A DNA stretch of 64,000 nt from Paracentrotus lividus (GCA_940671915.1 CALNVZ010000649.1:5187416-5251415), one strand, 5' to 3'. Positions 12,787 to 25,123 are shown, numbered from the stretch's first letter. Numbers and translations: made by a program. Notes: a model not told the origin generated them from the letters alone.

Positions 12787-13291
12787 TTAAAGGGGAAGTT
12801 CACCCTGGAATTTTCTTGGTTTTAAAAAATGCAGAAAAATAAAAGAAAAATATTAGTAAAAGTTTGAAGAAAATCGACCAAAAAATAACAAAGTTATGAA
12901 TATGTAAAGTTTTGATTTTGTGACGTCACGTGCGAGCAGCTCTCCCATGTGTTGTGTATGTAAATTCCATAAATTTGTCCTTTTTCATTGTTCTTGATAA
13001 AGGAATGGGTCAATTTGATAGAGGAATGTATATGAGCATATGTTTGATGATATATCGACCGCGCAGATGACATAATTAATTTTCTTTTGAAAAAAATGAC
13101 GCTTTATTGAATTTACACTATATAACACATAGGACAACTGCTCGCACGTGACGTCACAGAATCAAAACTTTGAATATTCATAACTTCATTATTTGTTGGT
13201 CAATTTTCTCCTAAACCTTCACTCATATTTTTCTTTTATTTTTCTGCATTTTCTAAAACCAATTTAAACCCAGGGTGAACTTCCCCTTTAA
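12787..13291. mobile_element. palindromic MITE, GTGACGTCAC family, copy A
   Basis: A near-complete foldback with ends TTAAAGGGGAAGTTCACCCT and AGGGTGAACTTCCCCTTTAA. Inner inverted blocks include AATGCAGAAAAATAAAAG, GTTATGAATAT and TGTGACGTCACGTGCGAGCA. It has no coding capacity. Copy B lies at 15363-15848 and a half copy at 25559-25760. Confidence 0.85.
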
Positions 13292-13540
13292 TGATTACGT
13301 CAATCGGTCAACCAAACTCCTTTTCTACTTTTCAAAATAAATTCCTATTTTTTAAGGTGTGTTATCTGATTGGCACCCGATTATTCTGTCTCTTTAAGGA
13401 CGATCACCTTTCAATATTATTGAAAGGGCTTGATAATGATGAAAATATTATTTTTCATATTTTCTATAAAAAAAAAAGCCCTGAATAGAATTCCTCCCCA
13501 CACCCATCGAAAGATGACCCACATATTCTTCACAACAAAG
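13289..13540 (+). repeat. direct-repeat copy 2 flanking a MITE
   Basis: Second copy of the 12247-12605 sequence, starting exactly at the right end of the palindromic MITE. It is diverged by substitutions and indels. Confidence 0.75.
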
Positions 13541-14295
13541 CAGGAATTGAAGTATTAAAGCAAAAATATTTTCTTTATTCCAAGTTTTTAAACCAGGCTA
13601 ATCGCCACTTGTGTGGTTTGTTATAAGGGAACCACAAAAGATTCTATATAATTCAAAATTTTCATTCCGAAGTCGTATTAAATTCGTAAGGGGTGAATGA
13701 TTAAACGACGATAAAAAAAAACACACATGCAGTATTACAATATATTTTTTAGGTGTTATGTGGATGAATCGCGTTTCAGACTTGACAAAGTCAAGTCATG
13801 AATATTGCAGAGGAGGATGTTATATAAATCTTCATTATTATCATAAAATGTGACATCATATTTTAACATAATATCATAATTGTATCATAAACCATGACAT
13901 TATACTCACAGATAAATGTTCATAAAATCTTGTAAGTTAAAAAAAAATTAAAATAGGAACCGAAGTAATTGTTAGCGTGTATGAATGTATTTGAATAGAA
14001 TTTGCATTTTACAAATCCTGCAAGAATTTTATAAAAATATTATCCGTATGAACTGCTTCCATTTTCACCCAATAGAGAAATTTATCAGGCCTAAAAGAAA
14101 CAAAAAAAAAAAAAAAAACAAATGATATAACACTACAAGCATCAATACCATCTGTTGTGTTTGGTGTTATATCACAACTCAAAATCATAAATCATGATCA
14201 TGTTCCTTTATCATTTTCTTCCTTTTTGAGCGATTAAAATTAATGATGCACATATTTAGTATTTCACACACCCGGATATGGTTGAGGGCTAATGT
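13541..14295. other. non-coding, no feature recognised
   Basis: AT-rich. It contains a short A-run at about 14101-14118 and nothing else supportable. Confidence 0.4.
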
Positions 14296-15132
14296 GCCAC
14301 TTGGTCTAAATCAGCTTGATTAATATCCGTTTGGTCTCATCGATCCCACATCGTCTATAAATTCAATTTCGTGTTCAATCAGTTGATGAAATTACATTTT
14401 GGTATAGTAGCTACTTCGTCTATTTATCATTTTATCTAATTCACATTTCGTCTCATGTTTATTTCGTCTAATATCATTTTGGTCTAACACCACTTGGTTA
14501 ATTCCAGTGACAAACTGGTAATAGCAAAAATATTCATTTCGGAATTAAACGAATTGGTGATTAGACAAAGAGGTCATTAGACCAAGTGAGAATTAGACAA
14601 ACTATTATTATACGAATGGGGAGTTATACCAAATAGATTCAGATTAGATTAGATGAGATTCAGATTCAGATTAACATTTATTTGGTATAACATAAAATCA
14701 AGATACAATAATTGATATAAACAATAGTGCATAAAATACCAGGATTGCTAACAAAAGTTAGAAACTTGTAAACAAGCGACCCTTGACATACAAAATAATG
14801 AAATACAATGAGAATACGATAAAATTAGATAAAAAATAAATAACAATAGAAATACAGAAATATAACAATAAATTAATTTGAAAACTTTAGAATTAACGAA
14901 CATTAAAGAAATATTCAGAATCATTTTATATATTTCAGTATATTAATAAGTGGCAAGTATTGTGCTCTTTAAATGATTTTTGAATGAGATGTAAATCGAA
15001 GTACCCTTTAAATTACATCTCATTCAAAAATGATTTAAAGAGCATTTAGTAGATCAAAATGGATTAAGCCCATGTTATCAGACAAACAGAGAATTGGACC
15101 AACTGATGTTAGACCAAATGGATATAAACCGC
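14296..15132. mobile_element. GGTCTAA/TTAGACC foldback element with an inserted block
   Basis: The left arm is built of short units of the type TTTGGTCTAA / TTTCGTCTAAT. The right arm carries their reverse complements (TTAGACCAAATGG). At about 14638-15045 it is interrupted by unrelated sequence that starts with ATTCAGATTAGATTAGATG and ends in the hairpin at 14963-15043. Relatives are at 18336, 32765, 51044 and 60519. Confidence 0.75.
14963..15043. repeat. near-perfect 31-nt-arm hairpin
   Basis: The 31-nt arm at 14963-14993 and its inverse at 15013-15043 differ at one position by my reading, with a 19-nt loop (arm core CTTTAAATGATTTTTGAATG). It lies inside the block inserted in the foldback element. 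Confidence 0.85.
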
Positions 15133-15362
15133 TGAGGGGTGTCTACTAGCACCCCTCACTCCTCCACCTCCGCAGAAATTGTGTATCATATTAGTTATTG
15201 ATGAGAGTTCAAACTTTAATCACTTGGGAGGGGAGAGGCTGAGAAATATTTCACGCCCAATAAAAAGTTGGTACTTCATTTTCAATCAGTTGCCAATTTT
15301 TTATTTTCTTTTTCTTCTTCTTTTTAAACTAAACTGGTCATAATGTTTCTTTGTTTTTGTTT

Positions 15363-15848
15363 TTAAAGGGATTTAAATTTGGTTTTAAACAATGCAGAAA
15401 AATAAAAGAAAAATGTGAGTGAAGGTTTGGAGAAAATCGACCAAAAAATAACGAAGTTATGAAAATTTAAAGTTTTGATTTTGTGACGTCACATGCGAGC
15501 AGTTCTCCCATGTGTTATGTAGTGTAAATTTCATAAAGTGTCATTTTTTTCAGAAGAAAATTAATTATTTCACCTTTGCGGTCGATACATCATCAAACAT
15601 ATGTTAATATACATGCCTCTATCAAATTGACCCATTCCTTCATCAAGAACCATGAAAAACGACAATTTTATGGAATTTACATACACAACGCATGGGAGAG
15701 CTGCTCGCACGTGACGTCACAGAATCAAAATTTTAAATATTCATAGCTTCGTTATTTTTTGGTCGATTTTCTCCAAACTTTCATTCATATTTTTTTTTTC
15801 TGCACTTTTTAAAAACCAACAAAATTCCAGGGTGAACTTCCCCTTTAA
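15363..15848. mobile_element. palindromic MITE, GTGACGTCAC family, copy B
   Basis: Same family as 12787-13291: right end CCAGGGTGAACTTCCCCTTT, inner blocks AATGCAGAAAAATAAAAG and GTGACGTCACATGCGAGCAG. The left terminus is diverged. Confidence 0.85.
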
Positions 15849-16040
15849 GTTTGAACTTATGCACTATGAACAAAATTGTCACATTCATAGCGTCATCAAA
15901 ACAGGTGACTTTTGTGCTTTCATGGCAACGGTTGAACATATTGACTTTAATGTTTTTGTTTACTTATAGTTCCTTGAATTCAGTCGTATTTGAGTTTTCA
16001 TTCTCCTTCCATGAATGAAATTCGTTTGCAAACGATAACT

Positions 16041-16310
16041 AGAATATCAATGTTTGTTTTTAAAAATATCATGTATATCCACACCTCGACAAATGTCATG
16101 TTGAATAATTACGATAGATTAATACACTGTAATTAATTTGAGAGAAAGGGTTTAGATTTCAGCCAGTTGATTGATTAATTTGGGAAATATGGCGCTTTTG
16201 ATATTTCACTATTTTGTCAGCAGGAATAAAATTGAGACTACATATATAAGATCTTAGAGTACTAACTTTGAATATATTCACCGTGTATTTGAGCAAATTT
16301 GATTTTAAGA
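16041..16310 (+). repeat. dispersed direct duplication, copy 1
   Basis: AGAATATCAATG through ACTTTGAATATATT and TTTGAGCAA is nearly identical to 17108-17370, including GAGAAAGGGTTTAGATTTCA and AATATGGCGCTTTTGATATT. No coding potential. Confidence 0.9.
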
Positions 16311-16332
16311 AAAAAATCAATTTCAATCACAT

Positions 16333-16336
<4 letters not shown>

Positions 16337-16388
<52 letters not shown>
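16337..16388. repeat. poly(T) tract
   Basis: Just over 50 T residues without interruption. Confidence 0.95.
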
Positions 16389-16391
<3 letters not shown>

Positions 16392-16632
16392 CAACTTCCC
16401 ATAATATTTGTTTGTTTGTTCTTTTTACTTTTTTTTTTGTGTGCAAATTTGATCCAAACATTAGAATTTCAATGGGATGCAATTATTATTATTATTTTAA
16501 TAAACTTGCCATAATGTTTGTTTGTTTTTTGCTTCTTTATTTTTGTTTCTGTTTTTGTTTTGTAATTCAGAACTTTTTCAAAAAGCGAATGGTTATTATA
16601 TTATATTCATAGCCTCACCAAAACGGGGTCTT

Positions 16633-16790
16633 CCCACGAGTCCTCGGTCCCACGAGTCCTACGTCCCACGAGGCCGAATATTTTCCCACGAGTCCTACGT
16701 CCCACGAGACCTACGTCCCACGAGTCCTACGAGGCCGAGTATTTTCCCACGAGTCCTACGTCCCACGAGTCCTCGGTCCCACGAGGCCGA
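16633..16790. repeat. CCCACGAG 16-bp minisatellite
   Basis: Nine copies of CCCACGAG, mostly in 16-bp units CCCACGAGTCCTACGT. Some are replaced by CCCACGAGGCCGAATATTTT, giving a higher-order pattern of two or three short units per long one. The GC content is far above that of the flanks. Confidence 0.9.
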
Positions 16791-17107
16791 TTTTTCTCAT
16801 ATCGTATTTTCTTTTATCAGAATGTTTTTCAACATCAATGAAACATTTTGTAAGCTGAATTATACAACATGAATTAATTTAGTTGTGGTTAATACCATAG
16901 GCACTAGCATGGCGAATAATGGTGGCATCTCATTTCGCGGAGGCGGGTTTGAGACTGATTTGGGACTATGTCTAAAGACGTCCCTAATCCTTCTCAGTAG
17001 TGACGGGTCCAGGATTACAGGAGGGGGGGGGGGCTCCAAAATTTTCGGTTTAAAATGTACGGTCAATGAGTGGTTTTCAAATTATAGGGCAGCCCCCCCT
17101 CCTGTAT

Positions 17108-17370
17108 AGAATATCAATGTTTTTAAAAATATCATGTATATCCACATCTCGACAAATATCATGTTGAATAATTACGATAGATTAATACACTGTAATTAAT
17201 TTGAGAGAAAGGGTTTAGATTTCAGCCAGTTAATTGATTAATTTGGGAAATATGGCGCTTTTGATATTTCACTATTTTGTCAGCTGGAATAAAATTGAGA
17301 CTGCATATATAAGATCTTAGAGTACTAACTTTGAATATATTGCCCGTATATTTGAGCAATTTTGATGATT
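17108..17370 (+). repeat. dispersed direct duplication, copy 2
   Basis: Second copy of 16041-16310. Between the copies lie poly(T), the CCCACGAG minisatellite and a G/C-run inverted repeat (GGATTACAGGAGGGGGG at 17012 / CCCCCCCTCCTGTA at 17093). Confidence 0.9.
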
Positions 17371-17608
17371 ATTTTATGGTATTCTTATTGTCACAAAACA
17401 GGTATCTTCTGGCTTCTGTGGCTTCTCCCGTGAATAATATCCGTTTGGCAGACAGTAACAAAAAAAATAATTTTTTTTTAACCTTTTTTAAAATATTTTT
17501 AAAATATATCCACACCTCAACAAAAATCATGCTGTACAGCCTGTATTTAAAAAAAAAGTACAACCAGTGGGAGAATAAATTAAATTTATTCCAGGCACAA
17601 TTAAAATA

Positions 17609-17611
<3 letters not shown>

Positions 17612-17651
<40 letters not shown>

Positions 17652-17653
17652 AA
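17612..17653. repeat. (AT)n microsatellite
   Basis: Alternating AT of about 40 bp, directly preceded by ATATATGTAT. Confidence 0.9.
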
Positions 17654-18163
17654 TTCATTTTAACTGGAATGTGTATCTGAGAACTACCGTGGGAGTTAAA
17701 GTTGTTAACAATCTCTGAATTTCGCGTGAACGCTGTAGGCTCTCCTATACGTTATGAACTTGTGGGGGTTTTTTTCCACTGATTTAATTTCCTCAATTCT
17801 AAAAAAAAAAAAAAAAAAAACAAGAAAAAAGAAAAAAACTTCGAAAGGATCGACATGCTCTGGTTAACAAGCAGATTAAAAAAGTGTTTATATTAAATAA
17901 TATTCATGGTCAACAATCACCTTTGAAGTTGCCAGTATTTTGGATCGACCACAATTGTGATAAAAGGGAAAGATGTCCCAATTTTTTTCCTCACTTCAAA
18001 GTTGGTTTTAACCTTCTTTCAAAAGTCGTTTACATATTTTAAGCTCTTCTCATTATAGTTATGCCAATTCTACCTCATATATACGGTTTTTATAAATGTT
18101 ATGACTTATCTTTTTTTTCCCCTCTTTTTTATTATTTTTTTTTAAAGATAAGCCTAATAGATG
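17654..18163. other. non-coding, no feature recognised
   Basis: Contains an A-run at about 17801-17820 and T-runs. No gene seen. Confidence 0.4.
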
Positions 18164-18240
18164 TGTAATGGTCTAGCGAAATAGTCACTTGACTGTAGAA
18201 AATTAGGTAAAGGATTCGAATCTCACTTTCGTCGGAAACC
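18164..18240 (+). repeat. tRNA-derived SINE head
   Basis: An A-box-like ATGGTCTAGCGAAATAG is followed about 40 bp later by a B-box-like GGATTCGAATCTC (about 18211-18223). No acceptor-stem pairing, so it is read as a SINE pol III promoter. Confidence 0.45.
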
Positions 18241-18335
18241 AGTTCGTATACGCTATCCTCTAGGTGTAACACTATAGTCTATAATTATGTTTAGATGAAT
18301 TGGTAATTACCTCAATTTTCATTTGAAGAAATGTA

Positions 18336-18500
18336 CAAAAATAAGTAGACTAAGGGGAAATTAGACCATCTTGACATTAGACTTAATGACGACTAACCCG
18401 AGTGGGTAATTAGACCAAATAGATAGTAGACCAAATGGGTTTAGCCGATGAGGTATTAGACAATGGGGAAATTAGACCATCTGCAAACATGGACTAAGTG
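18336..18500. mobile_element. GGTCTAA foldback, one-arm fragment
   Basis: Repeated TTAGACCATCT, TTAGACCAAATAG and TAGACCAAATGGG units in one orientation only. A fragment of the family at 14296, 32765 and 60519. Confidence 0.6.
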
Positions 18501-18554
18501 AATATAAATTGACATGAGAAGTCAATCAGCCCGACGCGAGTATGTGTAAGCTAT

Positions 18555-18870
18555 TTTATTTTATTTATTTATCTATCTATTCATTCGTTTATTTATTTAT
18601 CTATTTTTCATTTATTCATTTATTCATTCATTCTTTCATTCATCCATTCATTCATTTGTTTATTTATTTATTTTTATTATTTATTCATTTATTTATATAT
18701 TCATTCTTTCATTCAATCATTCATTTTTTAATTTATTATTTACTCATTTATTCATTCATTCATTCATCCATCCATTCATTTTTTTATTTATTTGTATTAT
18801 TTATTTATTTATTCAATTATTTATTTATTTATTTATCTACTTATTCATTTACATATTTATTTATTTTCGT
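18555..18870. repeat. (TTTA/TTCA)n tetranucleotide array
   Basis: About 315 bp of TTTA, TTCA, TTCT and TCTA tetranucleotides. The 128-residue Phe/Ile/His-rich frame across it is a translation of the repeat. Confidence 0.95.
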
Positions 18871-21800
18871 GGCTGCTATATTGTTTAGCCTAATTTTCAT
18901 GGTGGTAGAGAGGTATCGCCAATATTAACATGATAATTCGAATATTCACCATTCAGTTGACGCCTCAAAGATTTTCAATATGGGGAGGGGCTATTCTAAA
19001 ACTCAATCAATAACGAAATAATAATCCATTCGCAAATTTGAATATCATTAGAATTCAGGTGCGCACTATTAAAAATAGACCTGGATTTAAGGATTATATT
19101 GAGATAATCCTAAAAATGAATCAACGATAATACCTATTCAGGATATTCATAATACTATGAAATTTCCAATAAGACCCTTCTGCCTATTGTATTTTTTTTT
19201 TCTTGAAAATATCCAGAGCATGAAGTAATTTGAATAAAAATGTCGGAAATGTATTGTACGATGACTGAATTAGAATCTCTTCTTGGTTATCTCTTCATTT
19301 TTTAGAGTGCAGACCTTTACTCTTTAGAAAACCTAACCTTAAGGCCATATTACTATATAACATTGCTATGAGTATACGTTTGGACTGAAAATACATATTT
19401 TGAGAAGGTGGAGTGAAAATGTGTATTTTCTCTTGAGATAAACTTGAATTTCACTCTAAATTCATTTCACATTTACTTCTTTATTTTTTTTCTCAAGAGA
19501 GAAGGGGCAATTTTGGGAGCCTAGCTAACAAGCTATGCTTTTTTAGGTCCCCCACAATTATATTCACCTGTTCGTTTATATTGTAATTATGTTATGATTG
19601 AAATGTGTATTTTAATGATTTTATTATGCAAACACATTTATATTTTGTTACTGTTATTGTGGAAAAATAAATGAATAGGATAAATTAGCCCTCGGACGTC
19701 TTCGTATTGTTTAAATAGAAACACATCGCGACCTGGGTGTAGTCTTTCCTCGCTATATATCTCAGGTGAACTTCGAAAGGCACATTATTATCAGAAAATA
19801 GCAAAACACAATTTAAAAAATAATTTTTCACTGTCATTGATATGTGCAGACAAGGTTAAATTATAACCTGGTTTTGATGAATGTGCTTATTCCCGCGAAA
19901 TTAATGCAATGTAAATAGCGGACAGACCATTAAAAAGTTCAAGCAAACAATGAACGAAGTATCAATCGTATAACTTGACTGTCAATTATCTTTTAGATTC
20001 CAAAGGCTTTTTCTCATGAATGAGTGATATTAGCTGTGCGTAAAGACGTCAATGTCTATTGGATAAATATCCAAACCTCAGATCACTATAACTAAGGAGT
20101 TCTTATCCCTGTTAAGACACTACCGTCCTTAAAGGGCTGTTCATTATTCCGAGGGTTCACTAATGCAAATATTAATTTTTGATGCAATAGTCCGAAGGTT
20201 CGTTAGTCCGAAAATATGATTAACAAAAACTCTAAGTGGGCCTATAACCCTATTCCATTCGGATTAACGAACGTGACCTTTTCCGGATTAAAAAACTTAT
20301 TTCATTATCGGATTTTAAAGCTGAGGTATAGTTTTGGTAAATATCAAAATATAACCTCTCAAATTTTAATTATATGATATAATGAAAGACGATACGATAA
20401 AAAAAAAACGTATTACTTAAAATATGCTATCTAAAAACCATGATAAATGTGTATAATATCATTGTCTGATGTGGCTAATATACTGCAAAAACCTTCCGCA
20501 TGCTGTTGAAGTTGAATTTCGTTGTCTCTCCTCTTGTTGCATATACTCGATTTTACCACACTACTCTTTTTGTGAAAATTCCTATCTATATACATGTGTT
20601 AGGCGTATTCTTGTACATTGAACTCAATTCGGCCTTGCTTGCAGGTCGCGATGCTCAATATGTAAATAGATCTTTATCAAATTCAAAATTGTAGGGTTAA
20701 TACCCTTACCCAATTTAAAAAAAAAAAGGTCTGGGTTAACCAGTATTTGTTATATCAATGCTCACGTATACGTCCATTTCGAAAAACTATTGAGATAAAT
20801 CTTTCATAAGTCATGTCATTGTCATTTATACCATGTATACCCCGGGGGAAATATTTGCAACAACACTGATATTCCCTTTTCTTTTGAGGAAGAATAATTG
20901 TGGGGGAATAACTCATGGCCCATCGCAAATCCTTTTAAATGAGATTTTAATCCCCTTGATTATTTTTTCTCTCTCTCTCTCTTCATGTCTTCCCTTTCAA
21001 TGTCTGGTTCAAAAAATGCCATGATCCATAGCCACAAAGATCCGGGGTTGTTCGTGAAATGCACTTATAGATTATTTATTTGTAGTCAGTAATTTCCTTC
21101 TGACATTTTAATGATCCGTCAGATAATCTGATTGCTGTTGCTTTTCCGACATATCAACTTAACACGTGTATGAAAATGTAGGCTACTTCGTGTTAAAAGA
21201 ATATTTTAGTTTTGATCAATGATATAATTGTGAATTAAAACTTAGTTATGAATAAATTTTGCTTCAAATGCACATTCCTTAAGGTGTTTTCCACCTCTAG
21301 TTTCAGGGGAATTTCCCCTAAGACCTACCTTTTCCTCAATTCATGACAATCCAAGCATAAAACTGTCTTGAATTTGTTCGTTGGATGAACTTAAAAATTC
21401 CATACGGGGGCTGATGATAAATTAGGGGTAGTGTTTAATTAAAATGCACATTCTTTAAAGTGTTTGTCGCCTCTTAGATAATTGAAATATATACCAACCA
21501 GGCAAGGATCCAGGATTTCCGAGGGGGCCAAATTTGAAGGGGGGGGGGGAAGAGAATCATATGAGCGGAGCAAACAAACGAGCGCGAAGTGCGAGTTTAA
21601 TATACTTCTTCGATATAATATAGCCTATACTAACGTAAAACGAGGCATTTAAACCCTTTTAATATTAAAAAAGACGGAATATTTGGGAGAGCGAGCCGCC
21701 CCCCCCCTACATCCGTGCCTGCCTACTTACCAATCAGTAATAATGGGCGTTACACCTATGAAACTTAAAGGGACAACTCTAGAATTGACATAATAAGCCT

Positions 21801-22157
21801 GCTTGCAATATTTGGAAAGTCCACCCTGAAATGAAGTTGTAGTAAAAGTAGAAAATTTTGCGGAAAATCCGCAAAAGGATTAACAAAAATAATGATAATG
21901 AATTTTGCTCCTCCCAAAAGAATACAGGCTGTTCAGTGAAAATCCTTTTAGTTTTTACTTTCTTTACCCACCTGTTGGGAAAAAAATATCGAGTGGTTCC
22001 ATGAGGTGGATGAGGAAACGATTGAATTTCGATCGGCGACCGGTAGTTGAATGCTGTAAATTTCATAAATTGCCATTTTCTCAGAGAAATGGGATTTCTT
22101 TTACCTGTGCATTATAAAGTCACCTTTCGTGGGAAAAGCTATCTATCTCTGTTTCAT
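18871..22157. other. non-coding; minor inverted repeats
   Basis: No gene supported over about 3.3 kb. GTTCGTTAGTCCGAA / TTCGGATTAACGAAC (about 20195-20272) and a GGATCCAGG-type fragment (about 21500-21720, with G-run and C-run) are likely element remnants. TTAAAGGGACAACTC at about 21766 may be the tail of another element. Confidence 0.4.
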
Positions 22158-23400
22158 TAGGGAGACCGGGGATGGACGTTACAAAATTCACATTTTGGGC
22201 CAGATAATTCTAATGAAAGTACTCACACACTCCATTTTGGGTCTGTAGTTAGCCTATTATGTTGGCTAAAACCTGAGGCACATAAAACTTGAAAACATAT
22301 AAACACTAATTAACTACAGCTTAATTAATGTTACTATATGTTAACATACGGGGTAATTTCACAATGTGTAAATCTCTTATACCATACTTTTTTTTCAACT
22401 TTCCAGTTTCTTGGTATCGTTAACAGTAGATCAAGTAGAGCTCTACATGTAGAATAGACTAAAGTAATAATAGAAATATCAAAATATTACCACCAGAAAA
22501 TTGAAACAAAATTACTTTACATGTGTAATGTAGTTGGGGTAGGTTGTTACATCGACATGGGGTAGGTTGTTGTAACAACCTACCCCATGGGTGATTTTAC
22601 ACATGAAATCAACTGTAGCAAAGCCATTAGGCAGAATTACAGGGCATGGCTCAGGGGTATATTAGTGACATCCATGTACTATATTCACAATACCAGACTA
22701 TCATCATATGCCTTCAGTTGTAAGAACTATTACAAATTTTAATTTTTGTCAAAAATTCACTTGGAACTGTAAAAAATGGTTTTTGTTGATTTACTTTTTA
22801 ATAAAAATACAGCGGAGAAACCTCACGAACGGCAGTTCATCACAGCTATGTGTAGGCTGTATATAGATGCCAGTTAGCACAAACTCTCTTGTTCCAACTT
22901 AGTACACTGAGAACTGTAACAACTGCCCCATGTAACTTCCATCCCCGGTCTCCCCTACTTTACATGTGTAATGTAATTGGGGTAGGTTGTTACATCGACA
23001 TGGGGTAGGTTGTTGTAACAACCTACCCCATGGGTGATTTTACACATAAAATCAACTGTAGCAAAGCCATTAGGCAGAATTACAGGGCATGGCTCAGTGG
23101 TATATATTAGTGACATACATGTACTATATTCACAATACAAGACTATCATCATGTGCCTTCAGTTGTAAGAACTATTAAAAATTTTAATTTTTGTCAAAAA
23201 TTCACTTGGAGCTGTAAAAAATGGTCTTTGTTGATTTACTTTTTAATAAAACAACGGAGAAACCTCACGACCGGCAGTTCATCACAGCTATGTGTAGGCT
23301 GTATATAGATGCCAGTTAGCAGGAACTCTCTTGTTCCAACTTAGCACACTGAGAACTGTAACAACTGACCCGTGTAACTTCCATCCCCGGTCTCCCCTAT
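22158..23400. mobile_element. TIR element with an internal tandem duplication
   Basis: The left end TAGGGAGACCGGGGATGG (22158) is matched inverted by CCATCCCCGGTCTCCCCTA at two right ends (about 22940-22957 and 23381-23399). The right ~446 bp is duplicated in tandem (starting at 22513 and 22959 with ACTTTACATGTGTAATGTA). Each copy contains GGGGTAGGTTGTTACATCGA and its inverse. No transposase is visible. Confidence 0.8.
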
Positions 23401-24405
23401 TTTGATATTAGCTGAGAATACACACCATCATGTCAAAGCTATCTATCAAATTTGTTTTTATAAGAACTCAAGGTATGCTTCTGTTTTTGCAGTTATTGCA
23501 TTTCCCGAATTATTGTAAGAAACAAAATCAGTCAGAATCGCGTCGATGCATTTGACGTGATGTGAAATCATGCATTTATAATTGGTGTTTTGAAAACGAC
23601 AATCACACTTCCTACACAAAATATGAACTTCTTTTGTTAGAAAATGGATCCTTGAACTTGAGAGATATATTTCTCAAAAGGCGTGGAAATTGTGGAATAG
23701 TTGTGGCCTTACCCAGACTCAGAAATGTAATCCATAACATTATTGAAAGGTTCACTGGGCAGCTTGTAAAGGATTTATTTTAGAAACTGACATGCCTATC
23801 TTTTTTCTCTCCTTTCCATATGGTAACTTCTACCTTTATATTGTATAATTATATCATTTGACTTTACAGTAACCTTTTGTTTGTATACTGGCGCACCCAA
23901 CATAAGCTAAGCTTTTCGGGTCCTCGCCCATGGCCCCCTTCATCTTCATTTTGTAATGCATACTATATTCGTTCAAGATGTAAATATATTTGTATGTTTG
24001 TTTATGATGGAAATAAATGTGATTTTCAATCAATCAAAGAGAGAGAAAGAGATACGGGGAGAAAAAAGAAGGGTAGGTTAAAATGAATATGAGAAGACAT
24101 GCACAACACCGACAGCAATTTTGGATTCAGGGGTGCAACAGGCGTTGTTGTTGTTGTTTTTTTTTTAACCGCACATTGAACATAAAATTTTAACTTGACA
24201 TAAAACAAATCCCCTAGTTTTCAAATTTGCCGGTTGCGCCCCCCTCCCCCTTTTTCAAATCATGGTTTCTCCGCTTGGAGCCTTATGGGAAAAGCGCATT
24301 ATAAATAGTATTTTTATCATTAATACAAAAGCCTAGGCTTGGCCAAAAATCTTTATCATCTTTATTATCTTTATTATCTTTATTTTATCATATTTTCAGG
24401 ACACG
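23401..24405. other. non-coding; possible retroposon tail and GA stretch
   Basis: The sequence at about 23880-24040 ending GATGGAAATAAATGTGATTT and CAATCAATCAAA resembles a LINE 3' end with a simple tail. It is followed by a short GA-rich stretch. The 73-residue frame at 23562-23783 has no recognisable domain. Confidence 0.35.
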
Positions 24406-24415
24406 CTATATATAC
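24406..24415 (+). promoter_or_regulatory. TATA-like box of peptide gene P0
   Basis: CTATATATAC lies 56-65 bp upstream of the P0 ATG, so transcription would start near 24440. The alternative is that 24436 is the start of an internal exon, because TCTGCTTTCTTCAG just upstream looks like a 3' splice site. Confidence 0.4.
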
Positions 24416-24470
24416 GTATAATCTGCTTTCTTCAGTATACCGGTAGAGACAAACGACAACACCCCTGAAG

Positions 24471-24537
24471 ATGAGGAAGGTGATCCTGATTCTGTTAATA
24501 TCAGTCTTTCTTGTGATTGGACACATGGAAGGGGCAG
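24471..24537 (+). CDS. P0 exon 1 (signal peptide)
   Basis: 67 nt from ATG to the donor GGCAG|GTTAGT, ending at phase 1. It encodes a basic N-terminus (MRK), a 13-residue aliphatic core and a small-residue cleavage region (EGA). Confidence 0.7.
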
Positions 24538-25064
24538 GTTAGTATTTGACAATGTTTATATACACTCATAAATAGAGGGTCAAATTGACCCTATTTTGGA
24601 TCCATTGGGCCATATGTTTCTGGTCAATTATTGTGTAGGGAAATAATTTACCTGTAAAGGCTCCAATAGACTCGGATTTGGGTCATTTTGGCTCTGTATT
24701 TTCTTAAGTTTACCCTCTGATCCCAAACCGATCCACCCTTAAATTAATCATAAAAGGATAAACAAGTTATCAATTTTTTATATGATTTTATTTGTTGACA
24801 TCAATTACGAGGTATATAAAATATATTTATATATTTTTACCTGTGATTTCGATATCATAATCAGACACATTATAGGCCTACTTTTCCAAGAAGTATAGGA
24901 CTTAATGATTTTGACAACTTTTACTCTGTTAATAATTAAAAAAAACTAACTAAGTTACTAAAATACCCCTATTCTTGGTTTTCTTTTAAAAATGCAACTG
25001 AAATTGTGGAAATATCCATATTGTGAATGTCACCGCTGTAAAAGAAGTAAAAACCCATACTACT

Positions 25065-25123
<59 letters not shown>

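Noticed and set aside
14963..15043. Hairpin taken as a microRNA gene
   Set aside because: Arms are nearly perfect inverses within a mobile-element context; no evidence of miRNA-like mismatches or conservation.
16522..16872. 116-residue frame with repeated SHESYVPR peptides
   Set aside because: The peptide repeat is the CCCACGAG minisatellite; no start context, domain or splice signals support it.
18542..18928. 128-residue Phe/Ile/His-rich frame that looks like a membrane protein
   Set aside because: It covers the TTTA/TTCA tetranucleotide array; the hydrophobicity comes from the repeat.
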